Below are positions 10,405 through 23,259 of a stretch of 64,000 nt of DNA, one piece after another. Both the position numbers and the translations under genes were made by a program. This stretch comes from Anastrepha obliqua (taxonomy: Eukaryota > Arthropoda > Insecta > Diptera > Tephritidae). Position 1 is the stretch's first letter. Each line of letters starts with the position of its first letter. The DNA lies in the NCBI RefSeq assembly GCF_027943255.1, contig NC_072896.1, positions 123,845,879-123,909,878 of the forward strand. The letters run 5' to 3'. The notes below the pieces were generated by a model. The model saw nothing but the letters and a program-made list of their open reading frames with translations, ran no database searches and was not told the DNA's origin.

Positions 10405-12585
10405 TACATAAATTCCGGAACTATTTTAATTTTTCTGGATCAAGTCATTTACTCAATATATTGCCATATTTAATGCGCATTGTCTCTTAAGCGATTAAAC
10501 TGACTTTACTTTTCGCCATAAAACGAATGCACGTTTTTATATGGAGACGCAATACCATTAGGGAAAAAATGATAAAAAATCATTGGAAGTTTTTATCAAC
10601 TTCAAACTTGCACTTTATTATACTGAAATTTATTAAGCTATGATAAAGATTTCTGAGATCTTCAATTTAGATGTTTTAGTTGGAACAGGAAAGATACCAT
10701 ACAATTTTTAAAACCCCATAAAATTCTCAAATGAAAATTTCGCTATAATTTTGTAAAATAAAGCCATAGTACAGCGCGCCTACGCTTTTTTATTGTGAAA
10801 TATGATAAATAGTGAATGAAATCTTTATAAGCCGATATCTGATAAAATTTTATTATCACAACTTTATAGTAGGAATTAACGGGAATCATTCTTGTGGAGC
10901 ATTTAAACTCTCTGGCTATCCTTTTTCGGCTCCATTTGACCTCGTTTTAAGAGCAGTCAAAATAAAAAAAACGTAAAAGTAGGATATTTTAGGACCAAAA
11001 GATTTATGAAAATATTTATCAGAAAATTTTAAGGGAGATTACCAAAGATTTCTTATTCAGAGGAATATTCGCATGCTATGACCAAAATTTCGAGACTTTT
11101 AATCACTGTAAAAAACAGCACCTGAAACTGTTTTATTCTACGAAAGTGGAAAATATCCATTACAGCTACGGATAATTTCCTCCCATGTCAGACTCTTTTC
11201 TATTGAATAGTATTATTTGATTTTTATGTGTTAGAAACAATTTTGATATAATAAAGTGCGTATTTTAAAAAATTGCGTGTATTTAAAAAAAAGATTTGTT
11301 TGGCAACGGCTTTTCCGGTTTTTTCATATAAGAAATACAATTTATAGTACAGTTTCATTCTTTTAAATTTTTTTTCAAATGCTCTTGCACATTTGCTTCC
11401 AAAAAAAGTAACTTTTTTATGGAATGTAGTGCAAAAAGCCATCCGAAAAAATAAATTCAAGCGATTTTTAGACGCTTAAAATTTCCCAACACCAAAACTT
11501 AATGGGCTATAAAACTGCAAGAACACAATTTTTCTAAAAATTCACATTAAAAAGTTTAAATTTTAAACGAAAATATGATGAATTTTTTTAAGTTTTGCAT
11601 GAAGTTTGAAGCCTTCATTTATATGGTGTTAGTAACAATTAACAGTATTTAAAACACAAAAAAATAACAAAAAAATGTTAGCTAGAAAAACATTGTAAAT
11701 ATTAAAAAAACAATCCACATGCACTCAATTTTGTTCCCTACTGTATATGTAAATATTTATAATTATTTTAGCTATAGGTATACGAATATATGTATGTATG
11801 CATACATAAAAGCATGTAAGAGAAATGAAATTATATAATTATTCATGAAATTGTTTTGTTTCTAGCAGAAATAATGAATTAAGGCAGGAACCTTAGGGAG
11901 TATTTGAGTTCTCAGAAAATGAAAAATAAGTGACTAAGTGAAAATCTTTTTGCAATATTTAAAAAAAACGTTGAAATGGCAAAAATTAACAGCTTGAAAG
12001 CAATGCTGTTGTAGTAATTTATGTTAATAATTTTTTGCGAGTCTTTTTTTACGAGGAGAAAACATCGAAAGCCTAACCACGTCAGTGTGACATTTTAACC
12101 CGCACTAAAACTTCGTCCGTCGCTCGATACTAACGTCATCAAACGTAGGATCTACTTGTTACCACCCATTGTTAAAATCATTCCACGAGGGAGCAATCTC
12201 TGTTAGATCTGTACGCTCCCACCCATCATGTCCCTGTCCATACCACAGAACGGATGGTTTCTAAGTCTGTTATCGTCAATTTAACTTCCGCTATACTGTC
12301 TTGGTGTTCGCGTCTATGGCTCGCCTACTCCCTGTACCAGAGTTACTGCATAACTTCTTCTCTGGCGTGACGCTACAGGCGAGGTTATTTTCTAGTTAGC
12401 TACGAAAAGTGTGTTCGCACTACTCGCAGTACGGAGACTTTTCACACCCAATGCTATGAAAGTACGCTTTAAAACATCTATGACTACTAAGCATTTGGGT
12501 AAGGTAATAATCTACTTCCTCATGAGACCTGTTTCAACACTGGCACTGAAATATTCCTATATTCTACTTCTATAGGTATCATCAT
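10405..12585. other. AT-rich nuclear DNA, no gene seen
   Basis: 10405-12060 is AT-rich with only short frames. 12070-12510 is less AT-rich and may be degraded transposon, but I recognise no domain in it. Confidence 0.4.
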
Positions 12586-12589
12586 TATG

Positions 12590-12840
12590 AATGAAGCTTC
12601 GGATCTGAATGTAACACACCATATTTTTGTTGATTTTAAAGCTACATTCGATAGCTGCATTCGACCTTTGAGAAGATCCGGCTCTAAAAGTATTTGATGC
12701 GGTACCAGCTGGTGGTAGCAGAGGAAGAAGAAGGTCTCGTCTGCGTTGGAAAAATCAGGTGGAGAAGGACTTGGTTTCACTTGGTGTGGCCAACTGGCGC
12801 CGGTTAGCACGAGGAGGAAACGACTTTAAATTTGTATAAT
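12590..12840 (+). mobile_element. RTE-like retrotransposon relic, RT motif A joined to the C-terminal tail
   Basis: The sequence reads NVTHHIFVDFKATFDS near 12605-12652, the RT motif A of RTE elements. Within a few tens of bases it switches to the C-terminal block KVFDAVPAGGSRGRRRSRLR then WKNQVEKDLVSLGVANWRRL (about 12688-12808). The whole palm and thumb region between them is missing. The tail resembles that of the fragment at 5.2-6.0 kb, so they belong to the same family. Confidence 0.75.
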
Positions 12841-12849
12841 TTCTAACTC

Positions 12850-14700
12850 ATATTTTACTCTTGTCTTCATCCGTTGCTTTGGTTCTGACTTTACTGATTC
12901 GTACACGCAAAAGTTATAATTTATTTCGCCCATCCAATCTATGGAAGTTTAATATTCTGTCTTTAGTTGGAGGCCACACCAAGTTTGCCATTGTAATAAA
13001 CTTGATTGACTTAATTTAAATGAGTTTTCTTCGTTTCACTCTCAAATCACTTAATTTAATTGCTAATCCGATTCCTTCGTATGGTGCCAAGATAAATGTT
13101 TTAATAAATTTGAAGTATTTACAAAATAAAAGGAGTGAACGGTGAAAGAATCTGTCGTTTCATATAGGGAAGTAATGAGCAACTTGAATACTGATCTTGC
13201 GCCTTGATGTAGATCACCTCTTACTGTCAAATTCCCAACTTGAATCCTTCTAGCGGTGGAACTGTTAAGGTCAGCAAGGGTATCTGGGTACCTCGCAAAG
13301 TGGGAAACCCCAATGGAATGATAGAGAACAAAAGAAATGGGAATACACTGGCTCTCCTAGAGGCATCTGGCTCTCCCAGATGGTACTGATGGTACTCATC
13401 CTAAGGCTGACAGTCTTATACCAGTATTCATTTCTGCGAATCCACAACAATAGCCTCGAATAACTGACAGGTGGAAGCAATAGTCTGCACAAGACTTTAG
13501 TGCTAATGGTTATGATGATTCTTACACTGTAATTGACTGTTCTCTTCTTTTAAAGCGATTTATTTTTATATTCCACCTAAAAACCAGCGAAGTAGTGATT
13601 TATTCGCTCTGGAGCCGGTTTGAACTGTCTATGCCTCTTATGTTCGGATGCATGGAACAAGAAAGAAGTTAATGGAATAAAGGAAATTGCCACTGAATGA
13701 ATTATATAGACAAGTCTGAACTATTATCGTTAAGAAATCAAAATTCTTCTAGCCCGTATAAGGTCATATAACTCTAGATTTATTAAGAATACATAAAATA
13801 ATTAATTAAAAAATATGCAAAAAAAAAACAAAGAGAAAAGTAGTCAAAACTGAGCAAACTAATGATGTGGAAGACCCATAGGATTGTTAATGCCCTATGC
13901 CATCAATTAATTCATGCTTCTATTAGCTATTGCCGACGTTCACATTTTCTACTTAGATCTTACTTCGACTTACTCTAAGTGTCGTATTTATTTCTTATGG
14001 CAGTATTTTTACATACCACTGCTCTAATATTAAAATAAGCAGCTCAGCAAAAACCATCTACAAAAAATTAGCTAATTCGGCTAATAGTTTCACAAATAAT
14101 AACTTTTTTTCATACTACTCAAAATGTTGGTGTTATTATTAAAAATTGACTGGCGACACCAATTGCTTCGAGCGCAGATGACACAATCGCGAGCAAAATG
14201 AGAATTTGGCAAGAAACTTTGCACGGACAGCAGAAATTGAACGTAATTAGCAAATTTCAACACAAAATATAGAACAACAGAACAAAATTGAATTGAATTG
14301 TGTGAAGAGCATAAAGCGTAATTGCGACAGTGCACATCAAGGGAAATAAAAAAACATCAGAGAAAAAACCGTTCAACGAATAAATGTTATAATGAAATTG
14401 TAACGAGTAATGATTCATTAATGGCGTGGTTGGCTGGTAAATGGCATGTACACTCTATTCCAAAAAAAAGCTTGCGCCATTTGGGAATATATTCTACAAA
14501 TTTAAAAATCGTATAAGATGAAAAAAACTCTCCTATTTTCCCAAAAAACCATACAAAAGAAGTAATAATGAAATCCATATTACGTAAATATTTATACAAA
14601 AACAATACATTAGGAATAAAAATCTATTTTGCAACCATTCATCGCTACAAGCGTGCACGTTTATTACGGACTGGGCGAAAAATGCTATCATCTGTAGATG
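12850..14700. other. Nuclear DNA, no gene recognised
   Basis: Open frames here (for example 13271-13492 minus and 14322-14516 plus) have no domain or repeat signature I can identify. 13230-13500 is GC-richer and may be a transposon scrap. Confidence 0.35.
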
Positions 14701-14703
14701 CCA

Positions 14704-15350
14704 TAAGGGGTTATATACACTTGTAAGGCTGAAAAATTACGTTTTTTTGAGAATTTTTTACAAAGAACGATTACAATTTTTAACTATTCAAATAATGTAT
14801 ACTTTAAAGTTAATTATAGCACGTAAAGTTAGTAAAAATATTGAAGAGCACGGCTCCTGCCGATGATCTCCCAAGCGTCCTCCAAAAAAAAAGCGTTCAG
14901 CGGTGGACAAAATATATCCAGTTTGGATTATCTCAAATCGAAAAACCTAGGTATGGATCGAAGGAATAGTCAAAATTTTAATTTTTGATAAAATGGTGGC
15001 TATAGGAAAAAAAATCGAATTTTCTACAAAAATATTCGCGAAAAATTGCCTAAAAAAATAGAAAAATCATCAGAATTCTTGTTCCTTTGATTAATACCTG
15101 GAGAATATATCTGAGAAGGTTGCGTTAAAATTTCAAGACGATCGGTTTAGCCGTTTTTGAGAAATCGTGTCCACCGACTTCGAAAACGCGGTTTTGAGAA
15201 AAGCCTTTTCAAATTTGCGCGTAACTTCGAAAATAATCACCGGAATGATATCAAATTTTCTGTGTGCATTCTTAAATATATGTACATTAAGAAAATAATA
15301 TAAAAACAAAATCGATTTTTTGAAAATTCTAACTGTATATAACCCAATAA
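14704..15350. mobile_element. MITE-like element, same family as those at 21.6 and 62.2 kb
   Basis: The left end reads AAGGGGTTATATACACTTGT and the right end, reverse-complemented, CTTATTGGGTTATATACAGT. These are imperfect inverted ends about 20 bp long. Inside, ATCGATTTTTTGAAAATTCT precedes the right end, and the block GAAATCGTGTCCACCGACTT at about 15162-15181 is shared with the 62.2-kb element. No coding capacity. Flanks are close to TTAA but not exact, so this is the most decayed of the three bounded copies. Confidence 0.6.
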
Positions 15351-15354
15351 GTCA

Positions 15355-16000
15355 GATACTTAATTTTTCCTTTAAATTTTTTGGAAAACCCAAAAAAAAT
15401 TTTTTTAATTTTTTTTTGAAAATTTTTTTGGAAAATCCTTAATTTTTGGTTAAGTTTGGTTTTGGTTTTTATCTATTCAAATTTTTTGGAAAACCAAATA
15501 TATATTTTTTTAATTTTTCAGAAAACCAATTTTATGGAAAAAACTTAATTTTTTATTCAAATTTGCCATATACCCTTCCATTTTGAAAAGAAATATAATT
15601 TTTTAGAAAAAAATTTCTTTGGAAAAAACTTTATTTTCTGTTCAACTTTTTTGGAAAAACAAATATAAATTTTTTTGTATTTTGTTTTTTATGTAAATTT
15701 CTTTAGTAAAAACTTTATTTTTTGTTGAAATTTTTTGGAAAAACAAATGTATATTTTTTAATTTTTTAGAAAACAAATTTTTTGGAAAAAAATAATTTGT
15801 CTTTCAATTTTTTGCAAAAACAAAAATATGTTTTTTAATATTTTATAAACAATCTTTTTTGGAAAAAACCTTAATTATGGATTAAAATTTTTGGAAAAGC
15901 AAAAAAATATTGTTTTTCAATTTTTTAGGAAAAAAACGTTTGTTTTTCTGTTTAATTTTTTTTAAAGCAAACAAATAGTATTTTTTTAACTAATTCACCT
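15355..16000. repeat. Degenerate AT-rich tandem repeat
   Basis: Roughly 100-110-bp units alternate TTTTTTGGAAAAAAC-type blocks with AATTTTTTAGAAAACAAATT-type blocks, six or so times with heavy drift. Similar text recurs at 18.45-18.60 kb. No coding potential. Confidence 0.65.
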
Positions 16001-16004
16001 ATTA

Positions 16005-17215
16005 TTGTGGCCACTCAAGAGTCTATAACTTTCAACCGATATTACTAAAAATTATTAGCAAATTTTGTTAATCAAATTGGTAGAAGACTATCTACCACGG
16101 CTGTCTGTCTGGCTCATCGTATTCATTTAAATATTTATATGTTGCATATATTTAAGGCTTATGGAAGACCAAGTGGACTCAGCTAACCACCAACATGCCC
16201 ACATTATTGACAAATAAATTGAAAAAGTAATCGAAGGGGCTAATAACCTCCACCGCTTTAGGGATCACCTACTTAATGCACGACATAAATGCTGAGTGTG
16301 CGCTTACAGCAACCAACCTATCAAATATTGCATATTCATAAAAATTTGCTTTGTTTGCTTAAGCTAGAAAAATCATTATTTTCAATAGAGAAAATTTGGT
16401 AACATAAAATATCTACACAAATAAAGTGTCTAGAAAACTGTAAGAGTGTTAATTCGCTTCAATTTCAAATTTCATTTTCGATTTGATTTCAACGGAAGCG
16501 TATTTTTCCTAAGCAGATTTCGTCAACGTTTCCGTTTTGGGTGTCTTCTAATGCATATGTTGACCAAAACATACTCGCCTATGTACATATATTATTCTAA
16601 ATTACATGATACATAATTTTCATTGTGACGATTTTGTTGAAATTTCACATTAAAAAGCAGTTACAATTATTTGTGTAATAGTAGAAGAAAAGCCTTTTGT
16701 TCTGAAATACCAGTAGCTGGTTTTATTCGCTGCGTCATTTCCTTATCAAGTTGACAACAACAACTTATTACGCATACCACCTGTGACAAAATGTCACCGT
16801 ATCGAATGTGTGTGTTTTTTTATATTTTTTATTACATTCACTCAAACGCTTTGTGACATGCAAACATTGTGATCGCCAAAGAGTAGCACCACCACCACCA
16901 CCACCGCTACCAGCATTTCACTTTGACTTTATGCTGGCCCAAAGCAACATGAGCAGCAACTACTTTATTCTATTTGGTGCCTTATAATGGCAATCAATAG
17001 CACACGAAAAATAATTAATTACCCACACTGTATTCGGTTGAACCCATTTCGATTGTAGGCATTTAATGCAAGTTAGTGAAATGGGGATGGGAAACGGGCA
17101 TGCACGCTTGTACACGTTCATACAGACATATTTATAAGTACATATGTATGTATGTGTGGTTGTCCCTTAATTAGTAATCCACGGTAGGGCGATCTGGAAA
17201 AAAGTGAATTTAATT
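16005..17215. other. Non-coding nuclear DNA
   Basis: Nothing coding recognised. A (CAC)n trinucleotide run lies near 16887-16907, and a short (GTAT)n stretch near 17140-17157. Confidence 0.4.
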
Positions 17216-17219
17216 CATC

Positions 17220-17400
17220 GGAAAATTTCTCAGAACTTTTCCGCATTGGCCACGGCGAGTATCGCAGATGTTGAGGCGATGAGTTTGATGCGCTTCAAAA
17301 ACTATTCGATGGGCTCACCTGTATTCGAAAGACCTTCTCTGTGTTAGTTGAACCAGGTTGCATGAATTTGGCTTCACTAGGTGTTAGCGACCTCTGAAAG
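17220..17400 (+). mobile_element. RTE-like retrotransposon scrap
   Basis: Plus-strand text around 17240-17290 (CGCATTGGCCACGGCGAGTA then TCGCAGATG) corresponds to the 'GDGEYRRW' region of the RTE RT. Its complement is visible in the 5.2-6.0 kb copy near 5545-5570. A LASLGVSD-like piece follows at about 17370. The element is too decayed to delimit further. Confidence 0.4.
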
Positions 17401-17950
17401 GTCTTGGTTCTCACCCAAAGCCCAACCTTCCACCTCTGGCTCCAAGCGCCACATCCTTGGAAACCATGTCGACTCATGGACTAAGCCTGGCGGAGAGTAT
17501 CTCTTCTTAGCCACCACAACTTACTTGTGTTCTTAAGTCAGACGGAGAAATTGATCATTTGATGGAGCAGGATTGTGCAACAAAGATTACAGCGGTTTAA
17601 CGAACAGGATGACAGTGTAACTTACCTTCAAAAACTGCCACAACTCTAAATCCTGGAGCCTTTTTGCAGCCGAAAAGCCCCCAGGTAGGTGTCTGCCTCC
17701 AGATTAGGAGCAGCCTTTAAAACAGCGGGCCTTAGCTGGCAGCCCCAGCAGCAGACTCAGTTACGTAGCCTAATCAGCTGCCTATCTAAAATTTGCCAAT
17801 TACTGAAACCACAACAACACAAAGAATTCAACCAGAATCTTCGATAACAAACTTTGGAATGAAACTAAGTGCACGAATTGGAACTTGAAGTGTCAGAACT
17901 CTTTTGGGGTGGCCCTATGCTTTACTGAGGAGCTGAAGAAATAAATATAT
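17400..17950. other. Unassigned, mixed composition
   Basis: The stretch is moderately GC-rich, including a CCCCAGCAGCAGACTCAG segment near 17740. Frames are short and unmatched. It is probably decayed transposon or intron. Confidence 0.25.
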
Positions 17951-17954
17951 GGGT

Positions 17955-18130
17955 GTTTCCAATTGGCGGCAGTTAGCATTAACAAGAACGATTTTGCCAA
18001 AATTGACCAGAAACCCCTAGGCATTAACGAGCCTATCAAGATAAAAACGACACATTTTAATACCGCCATTGTCGTCTTCTTCACTCTGACTCCTTGAGAT
18101 ATCCGTATACTACTACACTTGCACATAGAA
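17955..18130 (+). mobile_element. RTE-like retrotransposon C-terminal scrap
   Basis: A plus-strand frame reads VSNWRQLALTRTILPKL at about 17967-18017. This matches the 'GVxNWRRLARxR' end of the RTE tail seen at 5.3 and 12.8 kb. Only the last part of the protein is present. Confidence 0.45.
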
Positions 18131-18449
18131 ATTTCTCAATTTTCAATCAGCAAAGATAGAATAGAATAAAGACTAAAACTGCCCTAATCAGCAAAGTACT
18201 TCACTCTATGTTATGTTTCATATATGGAACGCAATTTTCGCACTTTTTTGTGTTGTTCGTTGGCGATACACTCAGTAATATTGATGAAGTGAAAAGTTCT
18301 AACCATTCTCCATTCTTTAGAGGGCTTTAGATGAGATATCATGTCAAGTGGTATAAATATTATATGTACATATTATAATTTGGGCATCGGCGTAATTTTT
18401 TTAAAATAGATTACATATATAAAAGATTGAAATACCTTCGATTCTATTT

Positions 18450-18600
18450 GACAGAAACCCTTTTTTTTAAGTTTTTAGGAAACATTTTTTTTGGAAAAAA
18501 CTTTAGTTTCTGCTCAAATTTTTTTTTTTAATTTTTTAGAAAAAAAAATTTTTCTTTTTAATTGTTTTTTTTTAATTTTTCTCTAAAATTAAAAAACGTC
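18450..18600. repeat. A/T-tract repeat like that at 15.4-16.0 kb
   Basis: Alternating long T tracts with GGAAAAAACTTTAGTTTCTG and AATTTTTTAGAAAAAA blocks resemble the degenerate tandem repeat further upstream. This suggests a dispersed copy of the same satellite-like unit. Confidence 0.5.
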
Positions 18601-18604
18601 CTCC

Positions 18605-19470
18605 AGACCCTCAAACAATGGGGCTCCCAGGCATTTTAAACGCGTTTTTAATAATATCGAACAAAAGCACGGAAGGTGTTCTAAGTTTCCTCAACATCCT
18701 CTCTGCATTTCCTGCATTCGTCCGTGTTAGCAATTCCTTTCTTGTACGCATGTGCAGCCAATAGATTATGACCTGTGTTACCTATAATATCATAGTTCTG
18801 CAGTCCTTTCGCGAGAGCGTCCAGCTAGCTTCCACTAGTTTTTTCATGTAGTCGTCTATTTCGTTGTATATTGCATTTAGCGGTTTTGGTATGTAGTTCT
18901 CTTGTTCATATGTTAGTCTAACAGCACTTTTTGCTATGTCATCTATTATTTCGTTCCCCATAATGCCTTTGTGACCAGGTACCCAATAGATATCCACTTG
19001 GATACTGCTGTGGTCTGGCAGCTTGATAGGCTGCCTTATCCCTAGTTTTGAGCAGTAAATGCCCGCTCGCAATCCATCTAAAGTTTTAGAGCCGTCTGTG
19101 TAGATGTGAAAAGTCCTATGATCAGGGTTCATGCCTTTGTGCCATCCCTCCTCTTCAATTGTAGTTCGAAACCTTCTCTCCCAATTAAAGTACGGAGTTA
19201 TGTAGTCTGTGCAACCTGAACTTCACATTCCTATTGAACTGTGTCCGAAGGTTCTACAGGTAGATACTCCAGCAGAAACTAACCTCCTCGTGGATTTTGC
19301 TGCCAGATTCTCCGCCATAAGGTCAATTAGGTGACATACAAAGTATCATTTACAGCGCCACCGTTGGAGTGGTTTTCATCGCTCCTGTTATGCACAGAGC
19401 AGCGAATCGCTGAATCCTTTCCAAAGCGATGGTATTATTGATGTCAAAGAAGAGGCACGCTCTGCTTGGT
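18605..19470 (-). mobile_element. Non-LTR retrotransposon: RNase H with internal deletion, zinc-finger tail
   Basis: On the minus strand, RFRTTIEEEGWHKGMNPDHR leads into FHIYTDGSKTLDG (RNase H motif with the first Asp, about 19090-19130). The text then jumps from LPDHSSIQV straight to DIYWVPGHKGIMGN (about 18950-19010). The segment that normally holds the catalytic Glu and second Asp is missing. A CCHC-like region (NTDECRKCREDVEET) follows near 18680-18730. RT-derived text continues upstream to about 19470. The same family is seen at 27.4-28.3 kb, where the RNase H middle is intact. Confidence 0.75.
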
Positions 19471-19479
19471 CAATGATCA

Positions 19480-19860
19480 CAAGAAAATGTATCAAACTTA
19501 TTGTCATAAAGTTGGCCTTAAAAGGAACTCCGTTTATTGGTCAGTTGATGCAAAAAAACCTTTTGGTCCGAATTGACAAATAATACTCTTTGCTGAAACG
19601 CAGCGCAATCGAACCATTTTTGTAGTGAATAATAACTGGCGATAAAAAATAGATTATGAACGAAGAATCTTCCACTATCAGCTACTTTCATCAGAACAAG
19701 CACCCATTTTAGACCTCTACTATCAACAATTGACTAGATTGAAGCTAGCAATTGACCAAGATGAGTGAACAGAAAAGGCATTCTGTGCTAGGAAGACAAC
19801 GTCAGGCCGCACTCATCATGAGGACGTGCCTGAGGACTCGAAAAAATGGATTGGAAGTTC
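19480..19860 (+). mobile_element. Possible mariner transposase scrap
   Basis: Plus-strand text around 19655-19760 reads NERRIFHYQLLSSEQAPILD then LYYQQLTRLKLAIDQDE. It resembles the 'YYELLPPGQTINSDLYCQQL' region between the first and second catalytic Asp of mariner transposases. Stops and shifts surround it. Family membership is inferred from this one block. Confidence 0.45.
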
Positions 19861-20480
19861 ATCATATCCATATTAAGAGAGACTTGAAAATGAGATGGCC
19901 TAGTTTTTTATCAATAAGGAAGTGACCTCTTCAATAGCAGAATGAAGTTGCCCTTGAAATGAATAAAGGCTATCAAATAAAAGCAAACACAAATATTTGT
20001 TCTAAATCGGACTACCTTGATTTCGTCACTGAAATAAAGCGAAAAGATGGTAAGAAATTTGTTAGGTGTTTTCCCCCATCTCGTCTGCCCGTAATTCTGG
20101 CCAAATATAGCTTTGCGCCAAGTGCTTTTAAACGAGAAAGTATAGTAGTTTGACCAGGTGGGAGAACTCATGAATTCAATGCTCCCGGAATTGTAAAAGC
20201 GTGATGAAATTTAAGGTGTCCATACTCACCTTACAACCACTATACTGGCAGATACCATAATTTTTTTCAGTCTGGAAAACCTTCTCACATTAGTTCGCTT
20301 CAAGATAGTTATCACTTGAGAGGAGTCATTATCCAAGCAGCTGAAGCCACAAAATATAAATACGTAAACATATTTTACTTTTTCCATAATCCATAGGTTT
20401 TTAAAATTAATTTTTTTTTTTGTAAATTATACAAAATTAAAGCATGTGTACGCTTGTGTGTGCATTTGTCTAACTTTTTC
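19861..20480. other. Unassigned nuclear DNA
   Basis: Both strands are open over about 19959-20153, but neither translation has a recognisable domain. No further feature supported. Confidence 0.25.
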
Positions 20481-20793
20481 AGGAAATAAAATGTCCCAAA
20501 AATCGTCAATCGAATACCCGTGACAGTAGCAAATACTCAGCTAACAAATTCGTTTACACCAACAAGTGCCGCTGAAACACGCGCAGGTAGATGGGCGACA
20601 TTTGGCCGCACGGCCAGCCGTCACCAACCGCCGCCACAGCCACAAAACATCGCAGCCGTGTCGATCAACAACACAATTACTCACGTCACCCCGTCACGCT
20701 TGACTGCTCCAGCGCACGTGAATATGCAACATCACCATCGAAAATAATCGCCTTCATCATCCTCATTCTCATCAGCGAGTCACCAGTGTGAGT
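20480..20793 (+). other. GC-rich island, candidate (possibly untranslated) exon
   Basis: A pyrimidine-rich acceptor (CTAACTTTTTCAG at about 20470-20482) precedes a stretch far richer in GC than its flanks. A consensus donor, CACCAGT|GTGAGT, follows near 20788. No single frame is open across it. One frame (about 20520-20747) has a Gln/His/Thr-rich tail containing AETRAGRWATFGRTASRH. It could be a 5' UTR exon or a poorly conserved coding exon. Confidence 0.3.
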
Positions 20794-20799
20794 TAGTTT

Positions 20800-21600
20800 A
20801 ATACAATACGTTATACTATTAACATTTCACATACACACGCATACGAATGCCTAAATGACAGCAATATAAATACATACAATGAGCGCTCGGACAAGGTATT
20901 TATGATATTTGCCAGTTTTATTATTTGCCATTCGTAGGCTTTTTGCGATATTAAATTAACTCCAAAATTTTGTTCATTGACATCACAATCAAGTGGATTT
21001 CGCCCAGAGTACTGAGCTTTCAGGCCATAGAAAATATTTTAAGTCTAGCTGGTAACGAGTGTTCCGGATTTGCCAAGTTCTTATTTGTTTTTATTCCGAC
21101 GTCGTACCAGTTGTTAGCTACCTCGAGCTAAATGGCGGCAATAAGGCTCACCAAATGAAGCCGAATCCTTGTGAACTTATTTCCCCTAAATCGGACGCCT
21201 TTCTCTTCTCCCTCTTGATACTTTTTAAGAACTAATATATATTTTATATAATTTTTTTTAATATAAATAATATAAAAATATGTGGAAAAATAGCACTTGC
21301 TCCTGTGCTGCACTGAATGTCGTTTTGCACTTGATTTTCATCGACTTTTACGTTATTGACTTTTACTACTGAAAGATGAAGTTAAAGGAGATTGACCTCT
21401 GGAGGAAATCTCTCAAGAGACATGGTAACATTTTTAGGCAGTTAACTTAATATTTCTCTGAACTTCGGACAGATCTCTCTATGCGCAAACTGGAGTTTGA
21501 GGGTCGCGCCAGGAGGAGGGGAAAATCTGTACCAAGGCTGGTCGCTTTGTCTTCACTGACATCTTCAGAGGTTTTCTTTAATTCAGCTAATTTTTCTATT
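20800..21600. other. Non-coding nuclear DNA
   Basis: Nothing recognised. It is mostly AT-rich with no domain-bearing frame. Confidence 0.35.
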
Positions 21601-21603
21601 TCC

Positions 21604-22338
21604 TTAAGGGGGGGGTAAGGGATAAACGCTAAGAAAAACACTTTTTTCATGAATTTATTGTAGCGAAACGGTTCAAGTCAGTTTATTAAAAGTTGTTGCA
21701 TATTATAAAGTAACATTTCAAGAATATTTGATAAAATTTTCATGTAAAAATATTGCAAAATGAGCGAATGAGAGCACATTTACGTAGACGTATTCAAAAA
21801 TACATTTTGCAGTAGTCAGCATATCTCAGCGTAGAATCATCTGAAATCAAAAAAATCGAATAATTTAATTAAAGTATGAGTTAAACTTCCCCCCAACGTT
21901 TATTTTGACGATTTATTTTCATTTTCAGCCATTTGGTAGTCGTTTGAAGTAAAAAGTGAATTTTGACGAAAAAATGCCGCCATTTTGTAGGTGTAAAACC
22001 ACCTTAATATAAAAAAAAATGGCGAAAAAAAAACGTTGGGGGGAGGTTTTTTATATGTAAAATATGTGTGCAAAATTTCAAAAAGAGCGGTTGAGTAGTT
22101 TTCAAATGCCAATGACTACGCTCTTTAAAAAAAAAGGTTCGAGAAAACCGTGTTTAAAGTCTGCTGCGTCTCGGCAGATGTTAGAGGCGGCTCGGCTTTA
22201 TGCTCTATAACTTAAAAAGTTTTGCTCGGATTGACTTAAAATTTTAACACGGTATTTTTGAAATGTTTTACTACAATAACATGCAAAAAAAAATCGATTT
22301 TTATCCCTTACCCCCCCACCTCCCCCCCCCCCCCTTAA
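21604..22338. mobile_element. TTAA-bounded MITE-like element
   Basis: The element starts TTAAGGGGGGGGTAAGGGAT and ends, reverse-complemented, with TTAA, a long G tract, then GGTAAGGGATAAA. TTAA lies at both edges, and ATCGATTTTT lies just inside the right end as in the copies at 14.7 and 62.2 kb. It is about 735 bp long, nearly the same as the 62.2-kb copy. TTAA targets are the signature of piggyBac-group transposition, so a non-autonomous piggyBac-like element is the natural reading. No transposase is encoded. Confidence 0.65.
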
Positions 22339-22389
22339 AATTTCAAAATACTGCTAATGTTTTTCAGTCTTTACGATCCTGTTGGCATG

Positions 22390-23135
22390 CAAAATGCTTA
22401 GGCGACGTAGGAACGAGGGAGATGTTAACATTTTATCCAATAGTCAAGCCATGAATAAGAATCTGAGGACACCATGGGGCAGATCCAAACTAGTCAACTC
22501 ATGTAAGGAGGAGATCAAACCTTTTGGGTGTGCAGATAACATTTCTTTGATCTGGGTTCCAGGACATAGGAAGATAGAGAAAAAGAAAATTGCAAAGGAG
22601 CTTACCAGGAAGGGCGCGGAATTGGTCTCAGAGACCTCGTACCCGGTCATCGACAACTCTTGACTGTTGTTAAACGGAAATTGCACAACTTATTTCTCAG
22701 CAAAACACAGAAAAGATGGAGCTCTATTCCTTTAGAAGCTGTTTCGAAACCCCCTTGGGCCCAGTACAATAGACGGAGGACTCTGAAAGTCTTGGGGACT
22801 CCACGCTATTCAATTTCCAAACTCGTAGTTGTATTTACCGGTCTTTATAAGATCGTCACACAAGCTAGGTTTACCATTTAATCCCCATTGCAGAAGCTGT
22901 GGGGACCTTTCAGAGAAGGAGACTGTTGAGCACTTTCTCTGTAAATGTCCGGCTTTGGATAAGGTCACTGGGTGCTCCTTTCTTCGACAGCCTGGGAGAG
23001 TACGCCAACCTAAATCCCATCAATCTTCTTCATTATATCAACAGCTCTGGTTGGCTGTAGGTATCTGCCTATTGGAGGTCTCATATTGGTATCAAGGTAT
23101 GTACCACCCAGGTGGTATATAGTACATTTTTTCTG
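22390..23135 (+). mobile_element. Non-LTR retrotransposon 3' end (RNase H end plus zinc-finger tail)
   Basis: The sequence reads ISLIWVPGHRKIEKKKIAKE near 22540-22600, the last RNase H block. It then reads LGTPRYSISKLVVVFTGLY near 22792-22848 and the finger CRSCGDLSEKETVEHFLCKC near 22889-22948. Stops and shifts divide it. The same 3' region occurs at 26.3-27.2 kb (-), 33.0-33.5 kb (+) and 61.1-61.5 kb (-), so this family has at least four copies here. Confidence 0.75.
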
Positions 23136-23259
23136 CCTAGTGCAGGTCATTCGCAAAGAATGTGTTCTGAATTTTCAGTATCTATTTCACAGAATCGGCT
23201 GATAATTTTTTATTATATATATTTTTTTATAACTCTTTTCAAAAGAGGGAGCATTTGCT

